This document shows positions 25,516 to 34,024 of a stretch of 64,000 nt of DNA, in pieces. A model generated the notes under the pieces. The model saw only the letters and a program-made list of their open reading frames with translations. It had not been told where the DNA came from and made no database searches. The position numbers and the translations under genes are program-made. The stretch's first letter is position 1, and every line of letters begins with the position of its first letter. Source of the stretch: Streptomyces sp. LaPpAH-108 (GTDB lineage Bacteria > Actinomycetota > Actinomycetes > Streptomycetales > Streptomycetaceae); assembly GCF_000373625.1 (NCBI RefSeq), contig NZ_KB891995.1, forward strand, positions 604,882 to 668,881. The letters are read 5' to 3'.

Positions 25516-26127
25516 CTACTCGGGCAGTCGGAGTTCCAGATCCCCGCGCGGGGCGACGCCCTCCCGGGTGACGGCCGACAGCAGCTCGGCCACCGCGCCC
25601 CGGCCCGGCAGTTCGGCCGCGGGGTCCACGTCGTGCCAGGGGGCCAGGACGAAGGCCCGCTCGTGGGCGCGCGGGTGGGGGAGGGTCAGCTCGGGGTCGT
25701 CGGAGGTGACACCGGCGTACGAGACGATGTCCACGTCCAGGGTGCGCGGGCCCCAGCGCTCGTCGCGGACCCGGTGGAAGGCCTCCTCCACGGCGTGGGC
25801 CCGCTCCAGCAGGGAGGACGGGGGCAGCGTGGTCTTCAGCAGGACGACCGCGTTGAAGTACGCGGGCTGGCTGCCGGGCGCGACGCCCCACGGCTCCGTC
25901 TCGTACACCGGGGAGACGGCCTTCACCCGGACACCCGGGGTGTCCTCGAAGGCGTCCACGGCGGCCTGCAGGGTCTCCAGGCGGTTGCCCAGGTTGGCGC
26001 CGAGGGAGAGCACGGCCCACTGGGGGTTGTGCAGGGTCGAGTCGGCCTCGTCCACCTTCTGGACGACGGACGCGGGGACCGGCTGGACGGTCGGGTCGCT
26101 CTGCCCCTGGGCGAAAGGTCGGGTCAT
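25516..26127 (-). CDS. folK: 2-amino-4-hydroxy-6-hydroxymethyldihydropteridine pyrophosphokinase
   Basis: 203 residues from ATG 26127, overlapping the folB stop by 4 nt (ATGA). HPPK motifs are AVLSLGANLGNRLETLQAAV, the VSPVYETEPWG loop, and RWGPRTLDVDIVSYAGV followed by LTLPHPRAHERAFVLAPWHD. It transfers pyrophosphate from ATP to 6-hydroxymethyl-dihydropterin. The N-terminal 40 residues, before the core, are a non-conserved extension. It should be translationally coupled to folB. Confidence 0.95.
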   Translation of the reverse strand: MTRPFAQGQSDPTVQPVPASVVQKVDEADSTLHNPQWAVLSLGANLGNRLETLQAAVDAFEDTPGVRVKAVSPVYETEPWGVAPGSQPAYFNAVVLLKTTLPPSSLLERAHAVEEAFHRVRDERWGPRTLDVDIVSYAGVTSDDPELTLPHPRAHERAFVLAPWHDVDPAAELPGRGAVAELLSAVTREGVAPRGDLELRLPE

Positions 26128-26483
26128 GCTCGGCTCCGGAGGATGGTGACGGTCACGTCGTCGAAGGGCACGGTGATCGGTGCGTCCGGCTTGTGGACGC
26201 ACACCTCGACCTCCCGCACCGCGTCGTGCTTCAGGCAGGTCTGGGCGATCCGCTCGGCCAGCGTCTCGATCAGGTTCACCGGCTCGCCCTCGACCACGGC
26301 CACGACCTCCTCGGCCACCAGGCCGTAGTGCACGGTCTTCGCCAGGTCGTCGTCGGCCGCGGCCGGCCGGGTGTCCAGGCCGAGGACGAGGTCCACGAGG
26401 AAGGTCTGGCCCTCTTCGCGCTCCCTGGGGAACACGCCGTGGTGCCCACGGGCCTTCAGGCCGCGCAGCGCGACACGATCCAC
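26124..26483 (-). CDS. folB: Dihydroneopterin aldolase
   Basis: 119 residues from GTG 26483, chosen because AGGAG lies about 10 nt upstream. The FolB fold is recognised from DRVALRGLKARGHHGVFPRE, the catalytic region NLIETLAERIAQTCL, and a terminal KPDAPITVPFDDVTVTILR. It releases glycolaldehyde from 7,8-dihydroneopterin to give the FolK substrate. It overlaps folK and is separated from the NTF2-like gene by about 230 bp, in which a TAGATT near 26560 could be a -10 for a folB-folK promoter. Confidence 0.95.
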   Translation of the reverse strand: MDRVALRGLKARGHHGVFPREREEGQTFLVDLVLGLDTRPAAADDDLAKTVHYGLVAEEVVAVVEGEPVNLIETLAERIAQTCLKHDAVREVEVCVHKPDAPITVPFDDVTVTILRSRA

Positions 26484-26715
26484 GCGAATCACTCCTGCAA
26501 TCGTCGGGAACGGCCGGTCGGTGCCGCGGGCGGGCGGCGCACCGGCCTTGGACGAATCTACCTGCGGGCACCGACAGGGCCGGGCCACGGGGTGTCGGCC
26601 GGTGCCGGACCGGGATCGTTCACCGGGAGGGAACCCCGTGAATTCCGGCCGCGCCGCCGACTGGTGTGCGCACCTACCCGGGCCGGGGTGATTCCAACCA
26701 CTCCCGCCGGGGTGT

Positions 26716-27246
26716 TCAGGCCAGGGTGCCGTCGTCGTCCGGGTGGGAGCCGTTGTCCTCGTCCTCGTCGTCGTCGGAACCCGCGAGCACCGGGGAGGCG
26801 TGGTGCGACCAGAGCTTCCAGCCCGCCGGGGTGCGCCGGAAGGCGTTGGTGGCGACGACCAGCTGGCCGACCAGCGGGCCCAGCTCCTCGCCCTCCTCAG
26901 GGGCCGGGCCCCCGCTGAGGATGTTCTCGGTGCAGGTGACCAGCGCCGTGTCGCCGGTGACGGAGACATGCACGTCGGTCAGGAAGAACTGGATGTAGTC
27001 GGTGTTCGCCATGATCAGCGCGTACGACCGAAGGACCTCGCCGCGCCCGGTCAGCACCGGCCAGCCCGGGTGCACGCAGGAGATCACGCCCGCGTCGGCG
27101 GGGTCGTGGTACTCCTCGTCCACGCCGAGGTCGGCGGGGGTGAGCCAGAGACCGGCCAGCTCCTCGAAGTCGCCGCGCTCCAGCGCCTCGTAGAAGGCGG
27201 TGTTGGCGGCCGAGACCTGTTCGACGTCCAGATGCGGCGCGCTCAC
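26716..27246 (-). CDS. NTF2-like (SnoaL-type) protein linked to folate genes
   Basis: 176 residues from GTG 27246, overlapping the folP stop (GTGA). The NTF2/SnoaL fold is shown by the N-terminal helix EQVSAANTAFYEALERGDFE, the ISCVHPGWPVLTGRGEV pocket segment and strands ending in GWKLWSHHASPV. The C-terminus is a low-complexity acidic tail rich in Asp and Glu. Such proteins are inserted between folP and folB in Streptomyces. Function is unknown; coupling to folP suggests a role in pterin or pABA metabolism, but that is inference only. Confidence 0.85.
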   Translation of the reverse strand: MSAPHLDVEQVSAANTAFYEALERGDFEELAGLWLTPADLGVDEEYHDPADAGVISCVHPGWPVLTGRGEVLRSYALIMANTDYIQFFLTDVHVSVTGDTALVTCTENILSGGPAPEEGEELGPLVGQLVVATNAFRRTPAGWKLWSHHASPVLAGSDDDEDEDNGSHPDDDGTLA

Positions 27247-28157
27247 CGCGCTCCTTCCGCCGACGTACCGGCCGACGTACCGGCTGCGGGGCCCCGCTCC
27301 CGGGCCGACTCGACCGCGCGGGCCACGCGCACCGCGTCGGCGGTGGCGCGCACCTCGTGCACCCGTACGGCCCAGGCGCCCGCCTGGGCGGCCAGCGCGG
27401 AGACCGCGGCGGTGGCCGCGTCGCGCTCGCGGGCGGGCGGGGTGACGCCGTCGGGCCCGGCCAGCACATGGCCGAGGAAGCGCTTGCGGGAGGCGGCCAC
27501 GAGCAGCGGGTGGCCGAGCGCGCGCAGCCGGTCCAGGTGGGCGAGCAGGGCGAGGTCGTCGTCGGCGTCCTTGGAGAAGCCGAGGCCCGGGTCGACGACG
27601 ATCCGGTCCGGGGCGACACCGGCCGCGAGGACGGCGTCCACCCGCGCGCGCAGCTCGTCCACGACCTCGGTGACGACGTCGGCGTACTGCCCCCGGACGT
27701 TGCCGCCCGCCAGCAGGCCGCGCCAGTGCATCACCACGAAAGGAGCCCCCGCGGCGGCGACCACCGGGAGCATCGCGGGGTCGGCGAGACCCCCGCTGAC
27801 GTCGTTGACGAGCGCGGCGCCCGCCGCCAGGGACTGCTCGGCGACCGAGGCGCGCATGGTGTCCACGGAGACGACCACGCCCTCGGCGGCCAGCCCGCGC
27901 ACCACGGGGATGACCCGGCGCAGCTCCTCCGCCTCGTCCACCCGGGTGGCGCCGGGCCGGGTGGACTCGCCGCCCACGTCGACCAGGTCGGCGCCCTCGG
28001 CCACCAGGTCGAGACCGTGCTTGACGGCGGTGGTCGTGTCGAACCAGCGGCCACCGTCGGAGAAGGAGTCGGGGGTCACGTTGACGACCCCCATGACCGC
28101 GCACCGGTCCCGTTCCGGCAGGCCCGCCACCCGGCCGCGTCCGCTGTGGTTGTTCAT
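27243..28157 (-). CDS. folP: Dihydropteroate synthase
   Basis: 304 residues from ATG 28157. DHPS signatures are MGVVNVTPDSFSDGG near residue 22 and VDVGGESTRPGA near 60, followed by IVVDPGLGFSKDADDDLALL and RKRFLG of the phosphate-binding site. It condenses pABA with the pterin pyrophosphate and is the sulfonamide target. The C-terminus carries a small tandem repeat (AGTSAGTSA). It lies 36 bp downstream of the 5' neighbouring MprF-like gene's... opposite end: the MprF-like gene (28194-30032), on the same strand, is immediately upstream, so read-through is possible. Confidence 0.95.
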   Translation of the reverse strand: MNNHSGRGRVAGLPERDRCAVMGVVNVTPDSFSDGGRWFDTTTAVKHGLDLVAEGADLVDVGGESTRPGATRVDEAEELRRVIPVVRGLAAEGVVVSVDTMRASVAEQSLAAGAALVNDVSGGLADPAMLPVVAAAGAPFVVMHWRGLLAGGNVRGQYADVVTEVVDELRARVDAVLAAGVAPDRIVVDPGLGFSKDADDDLALLAHLDRLRALGHPLLVAASRKRFLGHVLAGPDGVTPPARERDAATAAVSALAAQAGAWAVRVHEVRATADAVRVARAVESARERGPAAGTSAGTSAEGAR

Positions 28158-28193
28158 ACGTTCAGCGTAGGCCCCGAAGGGGGCGGGGCCGTG

Positions 28194-30032
28194 TCAGGCG
28201 GCGCGTACGTCGTGTTCGACGGCGGCGTGCCCGCAGGGGCGCGGGGTGGTGGCCCGGCGTCCGCGCAGAAAGCGCGGCAGGGGCAGCGCGAGGTTGACGA
28301 AACCCTCCGCCTGCATGGCGGCGAAGCCGATGCGGGGCAGATCGCCGGAGGCGCGGTAGACCAGGAAGCGGGGCTCCCAGCGCGGCTGGAACTTGGCGTT
28401 GAACTTGTACAGCGACTCGATCTGGAACCAGCGCGAGAGGAACACCAGGAGCCCGCGCCAGGCGCGCAGCACCGGGCCCGCGCCGATCTTCTCGCCGCGC
28501 GCGAGGGCGGAGCGGAACATCGCGAAGTTGAGCGAGACCCGGGTGATGCCGAGGCGGGGCGCGGCCTGGAGGGCGGCGACGATGAGGAGTTCGTTCATGC
28601 CGGGGTCGGCGGAGCGGTCGCGGCGCATCAGGTCGAGCGAGGCGCCGTCGGGGCCCCAGGGCACGAAGTGCAGGATCGCCTTGAGGTCGCCGTAGGGTCC
28701 GGGCACCTCGTCCTGCTTGTGGGCGGTGGCGATCAGGCAGTCGCCGTCGGCGGGGTCGCCGATGCGGCCGAGCGCCATGGAGAAGCCGCGCTCGGTGTCG
28801 GTGCCGCGCCAGTCCTCCGCCGCGCGGCGGATCCGCTCCAGCTCGGCGTCGCCCAGGTCACGCACCCGCCGTACCCGGGTCTCGTAGCCGGCCCGCTCGA
28901 TGCGCTTGACCATCTGGCGCACGTTGCGCATCGCGCGTCCGGCGAGCGAGAAATCCGCCACGTCGACCACCGCCTCGTCGCCCAGCTCCAGGGCGTCCAG
29001 GCCGGTCTCGCGGGTCCACACCTCGCCGCCCGTCTCCGAGCAGCCCATGACGGCCGGGGCCCAGGAGTGGGCCTTGGCGACGTCCATGAAGCGCTCGATG
29101 GCGCCGGGCCACGCCTCCACGTCGCCGATCGGGTCGCCGCTGGCCAGCATCACGCCGGAGACGACGCGGTAGGTGACGGCGGCCTTGCCGCTGGGGGAGA
29201 AGACGACGGCCTTGTCGCGGCGCAGCGCGAAGTGGCCGAGGGAGTCGCGGCGCCCGTGCCGCTCCAGGAGGGCGCGCAGCCTGCTCTCGTCCTCCTCGGT
29301 GAGGCGGGCGGCCGGGTGCTCGGGGCGGAAGGCGAGATAGCTGGTGGTGGCGGCGGTCAGCCAGCCGAGCGCGCCGAGCGAGAAGGCGACCGTCCAGGAG
29401 GTGCTGCCCTGGTAGTCCACCGGGCCCTCGAAGCCGAACAGGCCGTAGACGACGTGCGTCAGCCGGTCGGCCAGGCTCGGGTCGCCGATCGTGCGGCCGG
29501 GGTGGACGCTGACGATGACCAGTCCGAGGGCGAGGGAACCGGCGCCCATGAGCACGAGGTTGGCCAGCGCCCACCAGCGGCTGCGCGGGTCGGGCAGCGC
29601 GGCGAACTCACGGCGGTAGCAGAGCAGGACCGTGAAGAGCACCAGCGAGATGAACATGCCGATGAGCGAGTGCCGGTACAGGAACTGGGCGACCGCGCCC
29701 GCGGGCAGCAGCGCGACGGCGGCCCGCCAGGCCCGCCGCTTGCGCCGTTTGAGCCCGTGTCCGAGCAGCAGCAGAAGCACCCCCGCGCTGAGCGAGAGCG
29801 CCGCCGCGAACGGCCCGAAGGACCCGGGCAGCACCTCGGCCAGCGCGTGCATACGGCTGTGACGGAAGCGCGGGAACACGCCTGCGGCGATGTCCACGAT
29901 CCCCACGAGGGCGCACGCCCGGCCCGTCAGGACGGGAACGGCCTCCGGACGCGGGCCGCGCGGAAAGCGCCGCGCCCGGTTCGGTCGGCCCGGAACCTGG
30001 CCTGACTTTTCCCCATCTATCCTGACAGACAT
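28194..30032 (-). CDS. Phosphatidylglycerol lysyltransferase-domain membrane protein (MprF-like, DUF2156)
   Basis: 612 residues from ATG 30032 (an in-frame start 60 nt upstream is less likely). Five to six hydrophobic segments occupy roughly residues 35-250, followed by a soluble tandem GNAT-like domain of the DUF2156 type (SFAPAVMGCSET-like region, LGDEAVVDVADFSLAGRAM, then GFSMALGRIGDPADGDCLIA and LDLMRRDRSADPGMNELLIV). MprF-type proteins transfer an amino acid from aminoacyl-tRNA to phosphatidylglycerol, reducing surface negative charge. No lysyl-tRNA synthetase domain is fused, unlike mycobacterial LysX. It is divergent from a membrane esterase gene. Confidence 0.85.
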   Translation of the reverse strand: MSVRIDGEKSGQVPGRPNRARRFPRGPRPEAVPVLTGRACALVGIVDIAAGVFPRFRHSRMHALAEVLPGSFGPFAAALSLSAGVLLLLLGHGLKRRKRRAWRAAVALLPAGAVAQFLYRHSLIGMFISLVLFTVLLCYRREFAALPDPRSRWWALANLVLMGAGSLALGLVIVSVHPGRTIGDPSLADRLTHVVYGLFGFEGPVDYQGSTSWTVAFSLGALGWLTAATTSYLAFRPEHPAARLTEEDESRLRALLERHGRRDSLGHFALRRDKAVVFSPSGKAAVTYRVVSGVMLASGDPIGDVEAWPGAIERFMDVAKAHSWAPAVMGCSETGGEVWTRETGLDALELGDEAVVDVADFSLAGRAMRNVRQMVKRIERAGYETRVRRVRDLGDAELERIRRAAEDWRGTDTERGFSMALGRIGDPADGDCLIATAHKQDEVPGPYGDLKAILHFVPWGPDGASLDLMRRDRSADPGMNELLIVAALQAAPRLGITRVSLNFAMFRSALARGEKIGAGPVLRAWRGLLVFLSRWFQIESLYKFNAKFQPRWEPRFLVYRASGDLPRIGFAAMQAEGFVNLALPLPRFLRGRRATTPRPCGHAAVEHDVRAA

Positions 30033-30234
30033 CGCATCCCGTAGTTCTGCGAGAGACCTTGAAGCCCGGTGCCGATCGGGGCATCCGGTCACATTGCGCC
30101 TTCTAGGACGGTGTGCCGGTCTCAGAGGTTCACTCCTCTTCGGAAAGCCGGGTCAAAGGTCAAGGAAAGCCCCGGGCAAGACCGCGTGACGAAGCGTGGC
30201 GGCCGGGGCTGAAACGCGGACAGGAATTCAGCCC

Positions 30235-31368
30235 ATGGGTCTCACGAGCAACAAACTGCTGCTGCTGGCGGTCGTGTTCGCCGTCGCGTTCTTCGGCGCG
30301 ACACTGTGGCTGTGGCCCCGGCTGGCCCGGTCCACCTGGCGCACCCTCGTCGGCCGCGCCGGGCTCCTCCTGGCCACCCAGCTGGCGCTGATCTGCTCGC
30401 TCGGGCTCGCCGCCAACCAGGCGTTCGGCTTCTACGCGGGCTGGGCCGACCTGTTCGGCACGGAGACCGACCAGGGCATCGTGATCGACCAGTCCACCGA
30501 CAGCTCCGCGGGCGGCCCGCTCCAGGTCGTCTCCACCTCGCGGGTGAAGGGCGGTTCGGGCTCGGACGCCGATCCGCAGACGGCGGGGCAGATCCAGAAG
30601 GTGGACATCGTCGGCCGCGTCTCCCACCTGGCCACCCCGGCGTACGTCTATCTGCCGCCCGAATACTTCCAGCCGCAGTACCGCACCCGCACCTTCCCCA
30701 CCACCGTCGTGCTGACCGGCTACCCGGGTACGGCCCAGGCACTGATCTCCAAGCTGCACTATCCGCGCACCGCGCGGGAGCTGGCCAAGAACGGCCGGAT
30801 GCAGCCGATGATCCTGGTGATGCTGCGCCCGACCCTCGCACCGCCGCGCGACACCGAGTGCGTGGACGTGCCGAACGGCCCGCAGACCGAGACCTTCTTC
30901 GCCACGGACCTGCCCGAGGCCGTGCTCGCCCACTACCGCGTGGGCAAGCGCCCCGGCAGCTGGGGCATCGTCGGCGACTCCACCGGCGGCTACTGCGCGC
31001 TGAAGCTGGCGATGCGTCACCCGGGCACCTACGCCGCCGCCGCCGGGCTCTCGGCGTACTACTCCGCGCCTCTCGACCCGACCACGGGCGACCTCTTCCA
31101 CGGCGACCAGAACCTGCGCGATCACGCCGACCTGCACTGGCTGCTCAAGCACGAACCGGCGCCCGACACCTCGCTGCTGGTCACCAGCAGCCGGGTCGGC
31201 GAGCACAACTACAAGGACACCCTGAACTTCATCAAGGAGGTCCGGGCCACCGACCGGACCAGGATCTCCTCCATCATCCTGGACAGCGGCGGCCACAACT
31301 TCAACACCTGGCGACGGGAGATCCCGCCGGCCCTCCAGTGGCTCAGCGGACAGCTCACCGACCGCTGA
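30235..31368 (+). CDS. Membrane-anchored alpha/beta hydrolase (esterase family)
   Basis: 377 residues from ATG 30235 (AGGAA upstream). Two hydrophobic helices (about 4-24 and 38-62) anchor an extracytoplasmic esterase-D-like domain. The nucleophile motif is GDSTGGYC (near residue 245), and the catalytic His is probably in DSGGHNFNTWRREIP. The fold family (PF00756) includes the mycolyltransferases and many acyl esterases; Streptomyces lacks mycolic acids, so the acyl substrate is unknown. It is divergent from the MprF-like gene, and the pair suggests envelope lipid chemistry. Confidence 0.85.
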   Translation: MGLTSNKLLLLAVVFAVAFFGATLWLWPRLARSTWRTLVGRAGLLLATQLALICSLGLAANQAFGFYAGWADLFGTETDQGIVIDQSTDSSAGGPLQVVSTSRVKGGSGSDADPQTAGQIQKVDIVGRVSHLATPAYVYLPPEYFQPQYRTRTFPTTVVLTGYPGTAQALISKLHYPRTARELAKNGRMQPMILVMLRPTLAPPRDTECVDVPNGPQTETFFATDLPEAVLAHYRVGKRPGSWGIVGDSTGGYCALKLAMRHPGTYAAAAGLSAYYSAPLDPTTGDLFHGDQNLRDHADLHWLLKHEPAPDTSLLVTSSRVGEHNYKDTLNFIKEVRATDRTRISSIILDSGGHNFNTWRREIPPALQWLSGQLTDR

Positions 31369-31403
31369 AACCGGACAACCTGACACTCTGTGACGCGAGC
31401 GGT

Positions 31404-31424
31404 GTGGCCGGATTTTTAGGCCAC
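31404..31424 (+). terminator. Short hairpin after the esterase gene
   Basis: GTGGCC (31404-31409) and GGCCAC (31419-31424) pair around a T-rich 9-nt loop, 36 nt past the esterase stop. It is a weak terminator. The next gene starts 41 nt further, with a possible -10 TAAGTT ending 7 nt before its ATG. Confidence 0.5.
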
Positions 31425-31464
31425 CCGGGTCCACCAGCCGCCTACGCGCGGTAAGTTTCTGGCC

Positions 31465-32772
31465 ATGCCACGTGGACGCCACCGTCATTCCCCGCCTCTG
31501 CACCGGCTGCTGCCCTCGACGGCGATCGCCGGGGTCTCCGTCGTCTGCGCGCTGGCCCCCTGGGTGTTCGCCGGTACGGGGGTGCTGCGGGCGCTGTCCG
31601 CCGTCGTCGCGGTGACGGCCGTCGCCGGTGCCGTCGTGATGCGCCGCTGGGACGCCCAGGCGGGCAAGCAGGTCGCCGACCTCACGCGCGCGCGGGCCAG
31701 CGACGAATGGCGTTTCGAGGAACGCGTCGCCGAACTGGAGACCGACCTCGAAGAGGCACGCGAGGTGCGCGCCAAGCTGGAGCGGCGGCTGCGGGCCAAG
31801 CGCGCCGAACTGGCCGGGCTGCGCAACGAACACGCCTCCCTGCTGCGCCGGTACGCCACGGCCGAGACCGAGCGCGCCAGCGCCCTGGAGGGCCGACGGC
31901 TCCTGGAGCTGGAGTCGGGCGACTCCGCCGACGCGCTCGCGCTGCCGCCGGGGACGGGGGCGGAGTCCGAAGAGGGCGCCGCTGCCGAGGAGCCGACGGA
32001 GCCTCAGGTTCAGGAGCGGGACGACGACGTGGTGGCGTCCCGTCCGGAGCCTGCCGCCTCGGTGTTCTCCGCCGAGGGCGCGGAGCTGTTCCGGCGGGCC
32101 GGTACGGCGCTGGCGCGGCTCGACCGGGACCGCGAGCGGGAGCGGGCGGCGGCCAAGTCCGAGTCCGCGAAGTCCACGGCCGCCCGGAGCGAGACGGCCA
32201 GGGCCGCGTCCATACCGGCCGAGACGGCGACGTCCGAGACCGTCGAGTCCGAGCCCGCGGACCCCGAGCCGGTCGACGCGGAGGCCGAGGCGGACAGCGC
32301 CTCGCAGGCGGACAGCGGTGAGGTGACCGGCGCGGCCGACACCGAGACCGGCGTCGAAGCCACCACCGAGACCGCCCCCGATCCCGACGCCGACACCCAC
32401 ACCCGCGCCGAGGCCACGCCCGAGCCCGCCGCCGAGGCGCCCGTCTCCGCGCGCCATGCCCGCCGCGCCGGCCACTTCACCGTGCCGACCGCCGTGGCCG
32501 TCGTCTCTCCCCAGCCCACCCGGCGCCCGGGCGTCGAGGGCGGGTTCGACTTCTTCGGCACCCAGAAGCAGACCGCGACGCCCGCCCTGGGCGCCGTGCA
32601 GAACGAGGACCTGGCGGACGTCGTCGGCCAGGAGGCGCTCGCGCTGCACAAGGCGGACGCGGAGTCCGGCTACAAGCCCGCCGTCGGTGAGGCCGGGCAG
32701 GTCATCGACCTGACCGCGCACGACGAGACGGAGCACATCGACGTACAGGGGCTGCGCAGCGTGGTCTCCTGA
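31465..32772 (+). CDS. Membrane protein with coiled coil and Glu/Ala-rich disordered region
   Basis: 435 residues from ATG 31465. Two hydrophobic helices (about 17-36 and 39-58) are followed by a long coiled coil (about 65-155: FEERVAELETDLEEAREVRA and onward), then some 200 residues rich in Ala, Glu, Ser and Thr. The C-terminus has a more conserved-looking part (VEGGFDFFGTQKQTATPA, ending DLTAHDETEHIDVQGL). I do not recognise a family beyond Streptomyces membrane proteins of this architecture. A -10-like TAAGTT ends 7 nt before the ATG, so the transcript may be leaderless. It is followed by a strong terminator. Confidence 0.8.
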   Translation: MPRGRHRHSPPLHRLLPSTAIAGVSVVCALAPWVFAGTGVLRALSAVVAVTAVAGAVVMRRWDAQAGKQVADLTRARASDEWRFEERVAELETDLEEAREVRAKLERRLRAKRAELAGLRNEHASLLRRYATAETERASALEGRRLLELESGDSADALALPPGTGAESEEGAAAEEPTEPQVQERDDDVVASRPEPAASVFSAEGAELFRRAGTALARLDRDRERERAAAKSESAKSTAARSETARAASIPAETATSETVESEPADPEPVDAEAEADSASQADSGEVTGAADTETGVEATTETAPDPDADTHTRAEATPEPAAEAPVSARHARRAGHFTVPTAVAVVSPQPTRRPGVEGGFDFFGTQKQTATPALGAVQNEDLADVVGQEALALHKADAESGYKPAVGEAGQVIDLTAHDETEHIDVQGLRSVVS

Positions 32773-32789
32773 CCGGCGCCGCAGCGTCC

Positions 32790-32828
32790 ACGAGCCCGGC
32801 CCTCCCGACCAGGGAGCGCCGGGCTCGT
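32790..32828 (+). terminator. Hairpin terminator before nuoD
   Basis: An 11-bp stem and a 5-bp inner stem, separated by one C-C mismatch (32790-32806 with 32812-32828), surround a 5-nt loop. It lies 18 nt after the stop of the coiled-coil membrane protein gene. Confidence 0.8.
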
Positions 32829-32869
32829 CCGTTTCCGCCGCCCGCGCGCGCGTGAGGGAGACTGGGACC

Positions 32870-34018
32870 ATGACAGCGACCCAGACCACGGTCGGGATCG
32901 GCGGCGCCGCCGAGAGCACCGACATGGTGCTCAACATCGGCCCCCAGCACCCGTCCACGCACGGTGTGCTCCGGCTGCGGCTCGTGCTGGACGGCGAGCG
33001 CATCCAGCGCGCGGAGCCGGTGATCGGCTATATGCACCGGGGCGCCGAGAAGCTTTTCGAGGCCCGCGACTACCGCCAGATCATCATGCTCGCCAACCGC
33101 CACGACTGGCTGTCGGCGTTCTCCAACGAGCTGGGCGTCGTCCTCGGGGTGGAGCGGATGCTCGGCATGGAGGTCCCCGAGCGCGCGGTGTGGACGCGCA
33201 CGCTGCTCGCCGAGCTGAACCGGGTGCTCAACCATCTGATGTTCCTCGGCTCCTACCCGCTGGAGCTGGGCGGGATCACGCCCGTCTTCTACGCGTTCCG
33301 CGAGCGCGAGGTGCTGCAGAACGTCATGGAGGAGGTCTCCGGCGGCCGGATGCACTACATGTTCAACCGGGTCGGCGGCCTCAAGGAGGACCTGACCGAC
33401 GGCTGGACCGGACGCGCGCGGGACGCGGTGGCCGCCGTGCGCTCCCGCATGGACGTCTTCGACGACCTGGTGCTCGGCAACGAGATCTTCCGGGGGCGCA
33501 CCCGGGGCGTGGGCACGCTCGCACCCGAGGCCGTGCACGCCTACGGTGTGAGCGGACCCATCGCGCGCGCCTCCGGCGTGGACTTCGACCTGCGCCGCGA
33601 CGAGCCGTACCTGGCCTACGGCGAACTCCAGGACACTCTCGAGGTCGTCACCCGCACCGAGGGCGACTGTCTCGCCCGCTTCGAGGTCCTGCTCGCGCAG
33701 ACCCACAACGCCCTGGACCTCGCGGACGCCTGTCTTGACCGGCTCGCGGAACTGCCGCCGGGCCCGGTCAACCAGCGGCTGCCCAAGGTGCTCAAGGCAC
33801 CCGAGGGTCACACCTACGCCTGGACCGAGAACCCGCTCGGCATCAACGGCTACTACCTGGTCAGCAAGGGCGAGAAGACGCCGTACCGGCTCAAGCTGCG
33901 CTCGGCGTCGTACAACAACATCCAGGTGCTCGGGGAGCTGCTGCCCGGGACGCTGGTGGCGGACATGGTGGCGATCCTGGGGTCGATGTTCTTCGTGGTG
34001 GGGGACATCGACAAGTAG
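32870..34018 (+). CDS. Stand-alone NADH-quinone oxidoreductase subunit D (NuoD2-like)
   Basis: 382 residues from ATG 32870 (GAGGGAG upstream). The 49-kDa subunit motifs are intact: NIGPQHPSTHGVLRLRLVLD, the GYMHRGAEKLFE loop with Arg57, MLANRHDW, and a C-terminal SMFFVVGDIDK. NuoD lines the quinone site of complex I next to cluster N2. No other nuo gene is nearby, so this is an extra, isolated copy. It converges, with a 6-nt gap, on a MidA/NDUFAF7-type methyltransferase, whose mitochondrial relative dimethylates the arginine that corresponds to Arg57. It might replace NuoD in an alternative complex I. Confidence 0.92.
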   Translation: MTATQTTVGIGGAAESTDMVLNIGPQHPSTHGVLRLRLVLDGERIQRAEPVIGYMHRGAEKLFEARDYRQIIMLANRHDWLSAFSNELGVVLGVERMLGMEVPERAVWTRTLLAELNRVLNHLMFLGSYPLELGGITPVFYAFREREVLQNVMEEVSGGRMHYMFNRVGGLKEDLTDGWTGRARDAVAAVRSRMDVFDDLVLGNEIFRGRTRGVGTLAPEAVHAYGVSGPIARASGVDFDLRRDEPYLAYGELQDTLEVVTRTEGDCLARFEVLLAQTHNALDLADACLDRLAELPPGPVNQRLPKVLKAPEGHTYAWTENPLGINGYYLVSKGEKTPYRLKLRSASYNNIQVLGELLPGTLVADMVAILGSMFFVVGDIDK

Positions 34019-34024
34019 GGCTCG

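Noticed and set aside
30160..33003. Open frame of about 947 codons on the reverse strand across the esterase, coiled-coil protein and start of nuoD
   Set aside because: It spans three real genes and two terminators, and its product is low-complexity Gly/Arg. It is a GC artefact.
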